Assembly: GCF_001421785.1 (NCBI RefSeq)
Contig: NZ_LMLB01000017.1
Span: forward strand, 312,176-376,175
Length of the DNA stretch: 64,000 nucleotides
Direction of reading: 5' to 3'
Origin: Sphingomonas sp. Leaf33
Lineage (GTDB): Bacteria; Pseudomonadota; Alphaproteobacteria; Sphingomonadales; Sphingomonadaceae
The notes below the pieces were generated by a model. It did no database searches and was not told where the DNA came from. It saw nothing but the letters and a program-made list of their open reading frames with translations. Position numbers and translations under genes: made by a program. Positions 7,673 to 16,528 of the stretch are shown here, in pieces (the first letter of the stretch is position 1; every line of letters starts with the position of its first letter).

Positions 7673-8578
7673 ATGACGAAGCTGAAGGGCCTGTTGGCCG
7701 CAATCGCACTGTGCGCGGCCTCGCCCGCTCTGGCCGACGAGTTCCTAGCGGTGACCCCGTCTGGCATGGCGGAAATGGCTTTCGGCGAAAAGCCGGCGAC
7801 CACCATCGGTAAGCTGTCGAGCAAGTGCATAGATGCGCGCTGGACGGTCACTTCATCGACGCAGACGGAGCTGGTCTGCGAGGCCCCCATGAACTTTGGT
7901 CAGTCGTTGCTTGGCCAGATGCTGATGGGGAACAGCTACTCAACTCCTCCGCGCCGCTTCTTTCGGTTCAATGTTGCTGAGGTGAATGGAGTATCGCGTG
8001 TCCAGGCGTCCGGCTGGATGGAGCTTCAGATGGCGTTCGGCCAGATGAAGCGAACTGATTTCTCCGGTCCCGAATTTCAGAACAGCGTGATGTCGTTCAT
8101 GGCCGCGGCCGGCGGCGCTTACCCGGTAGGCACTACGTTCCCGAATCATGCCGCCCTCGGCGTGCAAGCTGACAATGTGCAGCAGGGCAAATTGGTGTCG
8201 TTCCGCCTGACGGCTGTCGAACCGGACAGTGCAGCGTCGAAGGCGGGCCTTCAGGTCGGTGACCTCGTTACTCATATCGCCGGAAAGCAGTTCAAGAACA
8301 CCGACGATTATCTCGATGCAACTGCAAAGGCGGCAAAGACTGAGAATTACGAAGTGCAGGTTACGCGTGCCGGCAAATCCATGAAGGTGCTGGTGCCAAG
8401 AGCGTTCCGAGCACCTATCACCCAAGGGGTTGCCGCGGTGTCGGAACCAGTAACGCCGGTTCCGGCTGGCGGGATGTCGATCGCAGATGAACTCGCCAAG
8501 CTGGCTAAGCTGAAGGAGCAGGGGCTTCTGACGGATGCCGAGTTCGACGCCCAGAAAAAGAAGTTGCTCGATCGCTAA
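7673..8578 (+). CDS. Exported PDZ- and SHOCT-domain protein
   Basis: A 301-residue protein with a signal peptide (KGLLAAIALCAASPALA, cleaved near residue 22). A central region of unknown fold follows. A PDZ domain lies at roughly residues 170-250 (SFRLTAVEPDSAASKAGL, QVGDLVTHIAGK). A SHOCT-type short C-terminal helix ends the protein (ELAKLAKLKEQGLLTDAEFD). PDZ domains recognise peptide C-termini, and SHOCT helices often mediate oligomerisation. No protease domain is seen. It is a periplasmic or envelope protein carried by the island, of unknown substrate, located between the replication and tail blocks. Confidence 0.75.
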   Translation: MTKLKGLLAAIALCAASPALADEFLAVTPSGMAEMAFGEKPATTIGKLSSKCIDARWTVTSSTQTELVCEAPMNFGQSLLGQMLMGNSYSTPPRRFFRFNVAEVNGVSRVQASGWMELQMAFGQMKRTDFSGPEFQNSVMSFMAAAGGAYPVGTTFPNHAALGVQADNVQQGKLVSFRLTAVEPDSAASKAGLQVGDLVTHIAGKQFKNTDDYLDATAKAAKTENYEVQVTRAGKSMKVLVPRAFRAPITQGVAAVSEPVTPVPAGGMSIADELAKLAKLKEQGLLTDAEFDAQKKKLLDR

Positions 8579-8632
8579 GGCCAGCCTTAAGCGGTGAAGA
8601 GCGGGCTGCAGGGGTCGGTGACGAAGGCCTTC

Positions 8633-9118
8633 TCAGCGGTTGCCCTTCGTAGACGACTCGAATTCAAGTATGACTGTTCGCTGCTGCCCCTCCCCGATAA
8701 CCGCGCGCCATTTCGAGAAGCCAATATCACGCGCTTGATCACCTGGGAGTAGCTCGCCCAGAAGAGGAAAATCGCGCACCTCATCAAATCCGTGACTGTC
8801 GCGGTAGACGGTAGAGATCCGCACACCTGCTGGACCGACAATGATGGCGCCGACAGGCTCTTCAGTGAAAGCGGGAAGAAACTGGCTAGACTGATCGACC
8901 TCAAAACGAAGGTTTTCGACTGCGTAGCCGTTTAGACGAACGTCCGCGACGCGGCCGGAACGTCCGACATCACTCCCACTTACTAGAACGAACATTCTGT
9001 CCGCCTCAGCGGTTACCAGCATCGGATCTCTATCCGGACGATTAGTCCAGAATAAAGCCGGTCCTTGCACCTGAGAAATCGAAACGACCTTAAGCTGTTC
9101 AACGGGTATGTAAGCCAT
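8633..9118 (-). CDS. Hypothetical protein
   Basis: A 161-residue beta-rich protein starting MAYIPVEQLKVVSISQVQGPALFWTN is translated as described below only in outline. A strong Shine-Dalgarno (GGAGGGGGC) directly precedes the ATG. It has no signal peptide or membrane segment. It is isolated on the minus strand between plus-strand phage blocks, the usual place for prophage cargo. Family not recognised. Confidence 0.6.
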   Translation of the reverse strand: MAYIPVEQLKVVSISQVQGPALFWTNRPDRDPMLVTAEADRMFVLVSGSDVGRSGRVADVRLNGYAVENLRFEVDQSSQFLPAFTEEPVGAIIVGPAGVRISTVYRDSHGFDEVRDFPLLGELLPGDQARDIGFSKWRAVIGEGQQRTVILEFESSTKGNR

Positions 9119-9198
9119 GCCCCCTCCGACTGCGGAAACCGAACGCTCGTATCCAGACGGCGGTAACGGTTATTACGTTTTCGGGGAAGTAATTCCTT

Positions 9199-9954
9199 GT
9201 GGCGGATACATCATCTTCTCTGCGGCGTCAGCCCGACACCGGCACTCAGCGCCCTTATCGGCCGGCTCCGCGAGACTTTTGCGAAACCTACATCCGCATG
9301 GGGTGGGACGGCATCGCCGACCACTATCGGACCAACTACCGTTGCATCGCCCGATGGGTCGAAGAGTGCGGCGGCGACGAACTCCGGCGCGAGCGTTCGC
9401 AGGTGAGCGGAATTCCTGCCCGCCCGACGATGCGATCGGAACGGTATCGTGGTGTCGCCGACCGCGTAGGCCAAGCGAAGCGCGATGATGATGGCAACTT
9501 CCATGTTCCGACCGCCGGCACTTGGCTCAAGACCGCAGGCGGGGCATATCGACTTCTTCTGAATCTGCCGCGGATCGCCGAGCTGGAAGAAGCCTTCGCT
9601 GGCCCCGACCCAAACGGATCGGCCCAGCCGAAATCCATCTACAAGATGCATGACGACCTATCCGGCGGGTGGAACGAGATGGCCGACGCGCCGCTTCCTT
9701 TCGGTCCATCCTCTCCGGCGGGCTCGGCGTCGGAATGCGTCGAAGTGCTGCGGCAGGCGCTGATCGGCGGCGGGATGGCGGTCATCGGTGGGGAGCTGGT
9801 GAGCGTGGATCGCGCACAAGCGCAGCGCTTCCTCGACGTGCACATCTTGAATCGTCCGGTCGAACACGCCCGCAAGCTCGCGAGCATAATCCTGTCGTGG
9901 ACGATTTTCGGCCCTCCATCGCCCGCATCAACCAGTTCCGGAGCAGCAGCTTGA
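9199..9954 (+). CDS. HTH plus tail-assembly-chaperone-like fusion
   Basis: A 251-residue protein in two parts. Residues about 25-75 look like a small DNA-binding helix-turn-helix (MGWDGIADHYRTNYRCIARW). Residues about 110-240 resemble the gene-transfer-agent/phage tail assembly chaperone family Phage_TAC_11 (old DUF3356): LLLNLPRIAELEEAFAG, then ECVEVLRQALIGGGMAV. The TAC part shares its C-terminal half with the next gene, pointing to duplication. TAC proteins chaperone the tape measure during tail assembly; the extra N-terminal domain is unusual. Confidence 0.6.
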   Translation: MADTSSSLRRQPDTGTQRPYRPAPRDFCETYIRMGWDGIADHYRTNYRCIARWVEECGGDELRRERSQVSGIPARPTMRSERYRGVADRVGQAKRDDDGNFHVPTAGTWLKTAGGAYRLLLNLPRIAELEEAFAGPDPNGSAQPKSIYKMHDDLSGGWNEMADAPLPFGPSSPAGSASECVEVLRQALIGGGMAVIGGELVSVDRAQAQRFLDVHILNRPVEHARKLASIILSWTIFGPPSPASTSSGAAA

Positions 9955-10553
9955 CCGATACCCGCCCCGCTCAGCGCATCGAGTTCGCCAACGGCACCGT
10001 GCTGGAAATCCCTCGCTACGATCCGCGCCATCGCACGGACCTGTGGATGGACGTGTTCGACGGCACTTATCGCTTCTTCCTGCCGATCGCGCTGGACCGT
10101 GAGCTGGAAGAGAAGTGCAACGGCCGAGCGATCATAGCGATCTACGGTTCTGTGGCGAGGGGACGCTACGAGCTGGAGGGTAAGTCCGTCGGGTTCAGCG
10201 TCGAAGGCGCTGCTTCGCTGCACGAATGCCTGGAGACGATCAGGCTGGCGCTTATCGGCGGCGGCACAGCCATCGTCGATGGGATGCAGGTCCGGATCGA
10301 TGCGACCCGCGCGAAGCAACTGGTCGACGTGTATCTCGCGCCGGCGCCCGTCGAAGCCAGCTGGGACCTCGCCTACATGATCCTGCACACGCTGGTGCAC
10401 GGACGCATGCAGCGTCCCGAGGAGGACGGGACGACTTCGAAAACAGCGGTCCGTCCATCCTACACCCTCGCCGGCCAGGTCGATGCGATCTCCCATGCTG
10501 GTGCTGACGCCACGATGTCGGCTGATCCAGCCGCGGGCGAAAAGTCCGCCTAG
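9951..10553 (+). CDS. Tail-assembly-chaperone-like protein
   Basis: A 200-residue protein starting at a TTG that overlaps the previous stop (TTGA); no ATG is better placed. The central part (GTYRFFLPIALDRELEEKC; ECLETIRLALIGGGTAIVDG) parallels the C-terminal half of the preceding protein and matches the GTA/phage TAC_11 pattern. It precedes the gp10-like and tape-measure genes, the normal place of tail chaperones. The start and exact family are inferred. Confidence 0.6.
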   Translation: MTDTRPAQRIEFANGTVLEIPRYDPRHRTDLWMDVFDGTYRFFLPIALDRELEEKCNGRAIIAIYGSVARGRYELEGKSVGFSVEGAASLHECLETIRLALIGGGTAIVDGMQVRIDATRAKQLVDVYLAPAPVEASWDLAYMILHTLVHGRMQRPEEDGTTSKTAVRPSYTLAGQVDAISHAGADATMSADPAAGEKSA

Positions 10554-10717
10554 TGCCGGTCGTCACCTTTACGAAGCGCTGGGACCGCGGGGAGTCGCCC
10601 ACGACTATGGTTCGCTACCTCGGCGACCATTCCTATGACGTCGCCCCGGCTATCGTGAAGGAGGCTCGCGCGGCTGGCGTCCTGAAGCGCGCCGCACGGA
10701 CGAAGAAGCCTCGCTGA
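10553..10717 (+). CDS. Small basic tail-operon protein
   Basis: A 54-residue protein with a GTG start sharing one base with the preceding TAG stop, and a TGA sharing one base with the next ATG. It begins MPVVTFTKRWDRGESPTT and ends in a Lys/Arg-rich tail. Perfect packing between neighbours supports it as real. Function unknown; possibly a head-tail connector accessory. Confidence 0.6.
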   Translation: MPVVTFTKRWDRGESPTTMVRYLGDHSYDVAPAIVKEARAAGVLKRAARTKKPR

Positions 10718-11112
10718 TGGGAAAATTCGAACGCTTCGATACGGTGACGGACACGATCATCAGCGAGGTGGCCAGCGGCATGTTCGCCATCGGGTCGATG
10801 ATCGCGGTTGAGGCGCAGATTTCGATCACCGCAGGGTCGGTGTCGGGAAAGAACCACGTGCCGTCGAAGCCCGGCGAGGCACCGAACAACGACGATGGCG
10901 ACCTCGCCAACGGGATCGAGGTGCGCCAGCCTTCGCCCTTGACGGTGCAGGTAGTGAGCACCGCGGCGCATTCGATCCCATTGGAATACGGGACCAGCCG
11001 AATGGCCGAGCGACCATTTATGCGCCCCGCTCGTGATCGGAAGGCTCGCGAGGCTCAGCAACTAACGGCGAAGGCGATCAATCGCGCGCTCCGCAAGCAT
11101 TTCCGGAGATAG
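10717..11112 (+). CDS. HK97 gp10-like tail completion protein
   Basis: A 131-residue protein. The C-terminal signature AAHSIPLEYGTSRMAERPFM followed by RPA and a basic helical tail is typical of the HK97-gp10/minor tail (tail completion) family, which joins the tail tube to the head. It lies directly upstream of the tape measure gene. The ATG overlaps the preceding stop. Finding it without a recognisable major tail or head gene is odd. Confidence 0.75.
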   Translation: MGKFERFDTVTDTIISEVASGMFAIGSMIAVEAQISITAGSVSGKNHVPSKPGEAPNNDDGDLANGIEVRQPSPLTVQVVSTAAHSIPLEYGTSRMAERPFMRPARDRKAREAQQLTAKAINRALRKHFRR

Positions 11113-11115
11113 CCG

Positions 11116-13755
11116 ATGCCAGCCGTCTATACCGACCCGCTCATCCTCGACATCATGGCGCGCACCGACAAGCTCGAACGCGCGATGAAAGGTGCACGCG
11201 CACAGTTCACGACCGAAGCCGAGCAGATGAAGCGGGCGAGCGCGGCTATGCGCAAGCAGATGGAGTCCGACAGCGCGGGTGCCAGCGCCGCCTTCAAGCG
11301 CATGGCGGGGGCGATCGGCGGGTATTTCTCCGGGCGAGAAATCATCGCTCTGACCAACTCGTTCACCCAGTTTCAGAATTCGCTTCGCGTAGCCGGCGTG
11401 GCGTCGAGCGACCTGTCCGCGGTCCAAGAACGGCTATTCGCCACCGCCCAAAAATACGGGGTGGAGATAGGCACCTTGGGGCAGCTGTTCGGTTCGCTGA
11501 CGAACGCTTCGAAGGAGCTGGGCGCGAGCCAGGAGCAGATTTTCAAGCTGACCGACGTTGTGTCCGCTTCCCTCCGCGTGTCGGGCCAATCGGCGAGCGA
11601 AGCTGGTGGCGCGCTACTGCAGCTTGGGCAGGCACTTCGCGGCGGCAAGGTTCAGGCGGAGGAATATAACAGCCTGCTCGACGGCATGTATCCGCTGTTG
11701 GAAGCGGCTGCGGCTGGTTCCGATCGGTGGGGTGGCTCGGTCGCGAAACTCACGGCTGACGTGAAGAACGGCACGGTCGCCTCGCAAGAGCTTTTCTCGG
11801 CGATCCTCACCGGCTCGGGCGACGTGATCAAGCGGGCTGAACTGTCGACCCTTTCGCTCGCCGGCGCTTTCACCCAACTGAAGAACGCGCTGACCGTCTA
11901 TGTCGGAGAAGCCGCCCAATCGAGCGGCGCGCAGGCCGCGCTGGCCGCTGGCATCGGTAAGATCGCCGAGAACCTCGACAGCCTTATCCCCGCGCTGGCC
12001 ATCGTCGGTGCAGCGATGGGAGTGAAATACGTTGTGGCGGCTGGCGCGGCGACCCTCGCCACTGTGCGGACGGACGCGGCGTTGCTCGGCCTGACAACCC
12101 GAGCCGAAGTCGCCGGCTTCGCTATGGGTGCGCTCGCGCGGGCGCTGGCGATCAATGGCGCTATCCTCGCGGTGACGGCCGCGATCGGAAGCATGGCGGC
12201 AGAGATCGCCACAACCGATTCGCTGGTGCGACAAGCCAACACGCAGTTCGACGAGATGCGTGGCCGGCTGGAGGCGACTGAAGCCGGTGCCAGGGCCGCC
12301 GGTGATGGCTCACGCTCGGTCGGTGATGGTGCCGCTTCCGCCGAACCCAAGGTGCGCGCCTTCGCCGGTGCGGTTGAGGACCTCGCCGACCAGCTCTATC
12401 GCCAGGCTCAGGCAGCGCGAACGGCGCGAACCGAAATGCTTGAGAAGCGCCTAGCCGATTCGCGGACGGCCGAGGTTGAGTTGGGCCGGCGCACACCAGC
12501 CGGAAGGAACGCCAGCGCGGGTGATTTTCGCAGGGGCGATTTCCTGAATAACGCGGGGATCATCGGACGCGCCGCGACTGGATCGCTACGTAACTTCCTG
12601 TCGGGCGGCCGAACTGATCGTGAAGCCAACGACGCCTACACGAAACAGGTTGCGGTCAGCGTCGACCTGCAACGTCAGCTTCGTGCTGCTCGCGCGGCTC
12701 CCCTAACCTCTTACGTGCCCAAGGCTTCGTCTGCGCCCGCCCCCGCCCGCACATCAGCCGGCCGCGGGAGAACATCGGCCGGCTCGACGTCCAGCACGTC
12801 GGGCAGCGCGGACCAGCGCCGCGAGGCGCAGCAGCGAATCGATGCCGACATCGCCAACGCTCAGGTCGGCTATCTCCAGGAACTGGCGCAGACGACGCAG
12901 AACGCCGCTGACCGCGCCGATCTGGAAAAGCGGGTCATTGAAGCGATGCGCGCCGTGAACGAGCGCGAGATCGGCAACAACGAATCCTTGAACGATGCCC
13001 AGCGTCAAAAGCTGGTCGAGATCAACAACCAGGTCGCGGGCCTTCGTGTTCAACAGATCGCCGACCGTGAAGCTGACCGCCTCCGTCAGCAGCAGCTAAC
13101 CCTGACGGCTCAGGCGCTTCGTGACGAGGACGCACAACTGCAACTGAAGGCGCGACTAGCCGATAGCTCGGCAGAACGCCGGGACATCGAACTTCGCCGG
13201 GTAGACATCGCCTACCGTTTGGAACGAGCCGGCATTGCGGAGGAACTTGCACAGGCCGAAATCGCTGGCGACACCGATCGGATCGCGGCAGCCCGCAAGC
13301 GGCTTGCCGACCTAGAGGAGCGGCGTGTCCTGGAGACGAAGGGCGTTCGACGCGACACCGAGAGCCCCGGCGAGCGCTACATGCGCGAGATCAACAAGAC
13401 GAGCGCACAGATTGGCGACGACATAGAGGCGGTCGGCGCCCGTGGTCTGGATCGATTGAACGATGGGCTTGTGGATGCGATTACCGGGGCGAAGAGCCTT
13501 GGCGATGTGTTCAGCGACGTCGCCGACCAGATCATCGGCGACTTGTTGCGGATCGCTATCCAGCAGGCCGTGATTAAGCCGCTCGCGAATGCCCTGTTCG
13601 ATGGCGCGGGTTCCGGGGGTGGAGGCGGTGGCGGCGGTCTACGAGCGCTCGCCGGGTTGATCTTCGGCACCGCGGCTCCGCCAGCCGAGGATCTCGGCTT
13701 TGGCCCGATAGCGACCGCAGGCGGATCACTTGAACCCTGGAGGGCGAAGGCATGA
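11116..13755 (+). CDS. Phage tail tape measure protein
   Basis: An 879-residue protein. The N-terminal tape-measure domain (about residues 70-270) has the usual blocks FQNSLRVAGVAS, LFATAQKYGVEIGTLGQLFG, TDVVSASLRVSGQS and QAEEYNSLLDGMYPLLEAAA. Hydrophobic segments at about 290-360 are followed by long coiled-coil/helical stretches (about 570-750) and a Gly-rich C-terminus (GGGGGGG). It sets tail length and is ejected with DNA. The length would correspond to a siphovirus tail of ordinary size. It overlaps the next gene by 4 nt. Confidence 0.88.
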   Translation: MPAVYTDPLILDIMARTDKLERAMKGARAQFTTEAEQMKRASAAMRKQMESDSAGASAAFKRMAGAIGGYFSGREIIALTNSFTQFQNSLRVAGVASSDLSAVQERLFATAQKYGVEIGTLGQLFGSLTNASKELGASQEQIFKLTDVVSASLRVSGQSASEAGGALLQLGQALRGGKVQAEEYNSLLDGMYPLLEAAAAGSDRWGGSVAKLTADVKNGTVASQELFSAILTGSGDVIKRAELSTLSLAGAFTQLKNALTVYVGEAAQSSGAQAALAAGIGKIAENLDSLIPALAIVGAAMGVKYVVAAGAATLATVRTDAALLGLTTRAEVAGFAMGALARALAINGAILAVTAAIGSMAAEIATTDSLVRQANTQFDEMRGRLEATEAGARAAGDGSRSVGDGAASAEPKVRAFAGAVEDLADQLYRQAQAARTARTEMLEKRLADSRTAEVELGRRTPAGRNASAGDFRRGDFLNNAGIIGRAATGSLRNFLSGGRTDREANDAYTKQVAVSVDLQRQLRAARAAPLTSYVPKASSAPAPARTSAGRGRTSAGSTSSTSGSADQRREAQQRIDADIANAQVGYLQELAQTTQNAADRADLEKRVIEAMRAVNEREIGNNESLNDAQRQKLVEINNQVAGLRVQQIADREADRLRQQQLTLTAQALRDEDAQLQLKARLADSSAERRDIELRRVDIAYRLERAGIAEELAQAEIAGDTDRIAAARKRLADLEERRVLETKGVRRDTESPGERYMREINKTSAQIGDDIEAVGARGLDRLNDGLVDAITGAKSLGDVFSDVADQIIGDLLRIAIQQAVIKPLANALFDGAGSGGGGGGGGLRALAGLIFGTAAPPAEDLGFGPIATAGGSLEPWRAKA

Positions 13756-14531
13756 GTTCGATCATCATTATTCAGCAGGCGGAAGCCGTGCATCTGATCA
13801 CCGACGGTGCGCACTATGAGCGCGATGGGACATTAGGGCTGATCGGCTCGAAAGTGCGGCAGCTTCCTCGCGCCGAAACGGTTTTCGCGCTTCGCGGGAT
13901 CGGGGCATTCGAGCCGTTCGAGGAAATTTTCGCGTCCTGCAGGTCGTTCGATGACGTGATCGATACAATTCCTTCGGCGCTTGCGTTCTTCGACCTCGCG
14001 GTGCGCACGTCGGTCCCCGATGCGGGCTTCCCCCATCTGGGCCTAGAACTGGTCGCGGCCGGCTGGTCTGATGCCCGCCAAGCATGGTCCGTTGGTATCG
14101 CCAGCCCCCTACCTGCACGTTACCCGCAGGATCAGGTCGGCATCTCCCACCTTCCCGGTTATGTGCAGTATGAGCCCTTCGTGGCCGCCCCGCTCAGTTG
14201 CGCGCCGCCGGTCGACATCGAAAAGGCGGTCGGTCGCAGCATTCCCGATCCCGCCGCGGTGAACGAGCTTTACCCAGCTGCCGCCGGCCTCGCGATCATT
14301 GAAGCACAACGCCTCGTCCCCTGCGACCTCAGCGCTGATGGAGACGGATTTCAATACGTTGTCGGTGGCTTCGCGGAACTGACGACCGTGTCTGCAAGCG
14401 GGATTTCACACCGAATCCTACGGACCTGGCCGGACGAGATTGGCCGCCGGCTTGAGCCGGCCGGTGCGGAAAGCATCGAAAGCGTGACCCGCCGCCTTCG
14501 CGACGACGGGACCGTCAGGCTCGCAGCATGA
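13752..14531 (+). CDS. Tail-region protein, possible Ntn-hydrolase fold
   Basis: A 259-residue protein. The N-terminal 120 residues alternate short strands in a way that recalls proteasome-type Ntn-hydrolase domains (VHLITDGAHYERDGTLGLIG, then a strand TVFALRGIGAF), but the expected catalytic N-terminal Thr/Ser/Cys is not obvious. It sits directly after the tape measure (ATGA overlap), where minor tail and baseplate genes normally start. Family assignment is tentative. Confidence 0.5.
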   Translation: MSSIIIIQQAEAVHLITDGAHYERDGTLGLIGSKVRQLPRAETVFALRGIGAFEPFEEIFASCRSFDDVIDTIPSALAFFDLAVRTSVPDAGFPHLGLELVAAGWSDARQAWSVGIASPLPARYPQDQVGISHLPGYVQYEPFVAAPLSCAPPVDIEKAVGRSIPDPAAVNELYPAAAGLAIIEAQRLVPCDLSADGDGFQYVVGGFAELTTVSASGISHRILRTWPDEIGRRLEPAGAESIESVTRRLRDDGTVRLAA

Positions 14532-14543
14532 CGCCAGCCAGCG

Positions 14544-14702
14544 TCAGTTGGTCGAGTTCATGGCCTCGTATTGCTGATTCGCCCGGTCGACGATGGCGTC
14601 GGCTTTCCACGATTCGACCATGAAGCTGGCGATCAGCCAGAGGATGACGGCAGTGATTAGGTTGCCGATAACCACGCCGGCGACGATCTTTGCGACTGAC
14701 AT
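14544..14702 (-). CDS. Single-span membrane mini-protein
   Basis: A 52-residue protein, MSVAKIVAGVVIGNLITAV..., with one long transmembrane helix (about residues 5-28) and a short charged C-terminal tail. The start at 14702 is chosen because a GGAGAAGC Shine-Dalgarno precedes it; the open frame continues to 14750. Small one-span proteins in prophages may be holin-like or signalling proteins; nothing here decides that. Confidence 0.55.
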   Translation of the reverse strand: MSVAKIVAGVVIGNLITAVILWLIASFMVESWKADAIVDRANQQYEAMNSTN

Positions 14703-14865
14703 AGCTTCTCCGGTTTCAAGCATGCCAGCCGCCCTAGGCACAAGCAACATCGGTCACCGATCGGGCAGAAAAGGCTGTGCATGTCGGTGCATCGCCTGCC
14801 TAAAATCTCGCTTGATATTGCGGTTCGACGCCGCGGCAGACGCCGATGGTTTTTAACCCCAGTAT

Positions 14866-15780
14866 CTAGGCACGGAAGCTCACCGACACCGGGCAATGAT
14901 CGGACGGGTGCTGCTCGACCGGCACCCCATAGGTGTATTCAGCGAACGATCCCGGCACGATCAGCTTTGCGGCATCGGCGCCGGCAACGATATAGTCGAT
15001 GAAGTCGCGGTATCGCGGGTTGCACGTCGCGGATCGCCCGTCGTTCGTAAGCGTTAGATCCGCAGCTTTCGGCTGCGCCCGGTCGAGTGCCGCGAAGAAC
15101 TGGTCGCCAGCCGACGACAGCCGGCGATTCCAGTCGCCCAAGATGGCGAAGGCCTCACTCGTGCGCACGCGATCCTCGATCCACTTCTTCAACACCGGCT
15201 CTTGGCTGAATAGCACCGGGCAGTCGGTGTCCGCAAAGTCGCGGCCGATATTGCAGCCCGACTTCAGGTGCACGGCCAGCAGTCGAAGGGGCTTCGACCC
15301 GCGCACGGTGATGTCGACGCCCCAACGCAGATCGGGATTGCCCAGGCCGAGGGCTTGCACATCGGGATTGCGGGACCAATCGACGCCCTTTCGGATAGCG
15401 AAGCCCACGTCCTGCTGGCGAATGGATAGGCCGGACTTACCGTTGCACGCGCCACCTCGCCCGCTCATCGGCCTGCCGGAGATCACGACATCATAGAGGG
15501 CGGGGTCGAAGACTCGCTCGGCCGCCGCCTTCGTTTCCACTTCCTGGAACGCGATGACGTCCGCGTTCAACGCCGCCGCGTCGCTCCGCATCCGGGCATA
15601 GTCCGCATCGGTGCGGGGACGGCAACCGACCCCGTTCGCTTCGGCCAAGTGCTCCATGTTCCAGGTCGCGACCCGTATCGACTTCGCCGCGGTCAATGAC
15701 GCGGAAGGCGCCTTGTTCAACGCGCAGCCGGAAATACCAGCCGCGAGGACCGCGAGCGCGAGAGCGTGTGCCTTGAACAT
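14866..15780 (-). CDS. Endonuclease/exonuclease/phosphatase-family lipoprotein
   Basis: A 304-residue protein with a lipoprotein signal (MFKAHALALAVLAAGISGC, lipid-anchored Cys at about 19). The EEP (DNase I-like) catalytic motifs are in order: ATWNMEHL, IAFQEVET, LLAVHLKSGC, FAILGDWNRR, and HPSDHCPVSV at the end. These provide the metal-binding Glu/Asp/His set for phosphodiester hydrolysis. The enzyme should sit on the periplasmic face of a membrane, so the substrate could be extracellular nucleic acid or phospholipid. The start at 15780 gives the signal peptide; the frame continues upstream without one. Confidence 0.8.
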   Translation of the reverse strand: MFKAHALALAVLAAGISGCALNKAPSASLTAAKSIRVATWNMEHLAEANGVGCRPRTDADYARMRSDAAALNADVIAFQEVETKAAAERVFDPALYDVVISGRPMSGRGGACNGKSGLSIRQQDVGFAIRKGVDWSRNPDVQALGLGNPDLRWGVDITVRGSKPLRLLAVHLKSGCNIGRDFADTDCPVLFSQEPVLKKWIEDRVRTSEAFAILGDWNRRLSSAGDQFFAALDRAQPKAADLTLTNDGRSATCNPRYRDFIDYIVAGADAAKLIVPGSFAEYTYGVPVEQHPSDHCPVSVSFRA

Positions 15781-15809
15781 GCGATCCGATCCTGACGTGA
15801 CCCCGCTGG

Positions 15810-15911
15810 CTATGCGCCCCACGGGGGAAAGAAGAACCAGAATAGGCAGGACAGCATTACAAGCAACCAGAGGAACGCGCCCCACGCCCGCTGGAGCGTC
15901 TTCAGGATCAC
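15810..15911 (-). CDS. 33-residue membrane mini-protein
   Basis: A GTG start in a GTGA overlap with the SRAP gene stop encodes MILKTLQRAWGAFLWLLVML and on to a second half rich in Phe/Trp/Cys, ending PPWGA. Almost the whole protein is one hydrophobic, aromatic helix. The coupling overlap and the clean hydrophobic profile support it, although the gene is very short. It could be a holin-like or membrane-stress peptide. It lies between SRAP and the EEP lipoprotein, in the same direction. Confidence 0.5.
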   Translation of the reverse strand: MILKTLQRAWGAFLWLLVMLSCLFWFFFPPWGA

Positions 15912-16528
15912 CGGTCGATCGTCATGAGCTGGGCCGGATAGGGCTGGGCCAGTTCAGCGGCTGGCGCACCGTTCAGCCACCGCTGCTCGTCCTCGTCGTC
16001 CAGGATGACCGGCATCGCCTTGGGGTGGATCGGGCCAACGACCGAGTTGGGTTCGCACGTCAGAAAGGCGAAGGTGATCCCGGCAGTCGATGGCCGCCAG
16101 ATACCGGCAAAGCTAAAGATCGGGCGGCTGGGCACGTCGAACCAGTGAAGAGGCAATCGGCCGTCCTCGCCGCGGACCTGCCCATACTCGCTAAAGGTGG
16201 TGACCGGGACCAGGCATCGCTGCGACGGCTTGTCGAGCATCGACCGCCAGAATGGGCTGTTCAGATTGCGGACGTTAGTCACGCTCTTCGTCAGCATCGC
16301 CGGCTTGCCCGTCACCTTGTCGATGCGCTTTCCAGGGACCTGCGTCGGGACGCCCCATGACATGACGTCGAGAATGCGCCGACCTTCCTCTTCGCGCACG
16401 ACCCACGCCGGTTTGTCGGGGAAAAGCTCACCCGGCGGATAGCTCTCGTCCTCGGGATAAGGCACCTCGATCCCATAGCGTCGCGCGAGATCGGCTTGGC
16501 TGGCGGACATACGGTAACGGTTGCACAT
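15908..16528 (-). CDS. yedK: SRAP-family abasic-site protein (YedK/HMCES-like)
   Basis: A 206-residue SOS-response-associated peptidase-family protein, which crosslinks to abasic sites in single-stranded DNA through its N-terminal Cys2 (MCNRY). Other conserved positions are visible: Asn85/Arg87 in TNVRN, Glu114 in FSEYGQ, and His168 in IHPKAMPVIL. It protects replication forks and self-reverses. In the island it could act during element replication. It is translationally coupled to the downstream mini-protein. No LexA box was recognised upstream. Confidence 0.88.
   Translation of the reverse strand: MCNRYRMSASQADLARRYGIEVPYPEDESYPPGELFPDKPAWVVREEEGRRILDVMSWGVPTQVPGKRIDKVTGKPAMLTKSVTNVRNLNSPFWRSMLDKPSQRCLVPVTTFSEYGQVRGEDGRLPLHWFDVPSRPIFSFAGIWRPSTAGITFAFLTCEPNSVVGPIHPKAMPVILDDEDEQRWLNGAPAAELAQPYPAQLMTIDR

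Noticed and set aside
9117-9488. 123-codon plus-strand ORF overlapping the TAC-fusion gene
   Set aside because: Out of frame with the 9199 gene, which has recognisable tail-chaperone sequence; the overlapping part has shadow composition.
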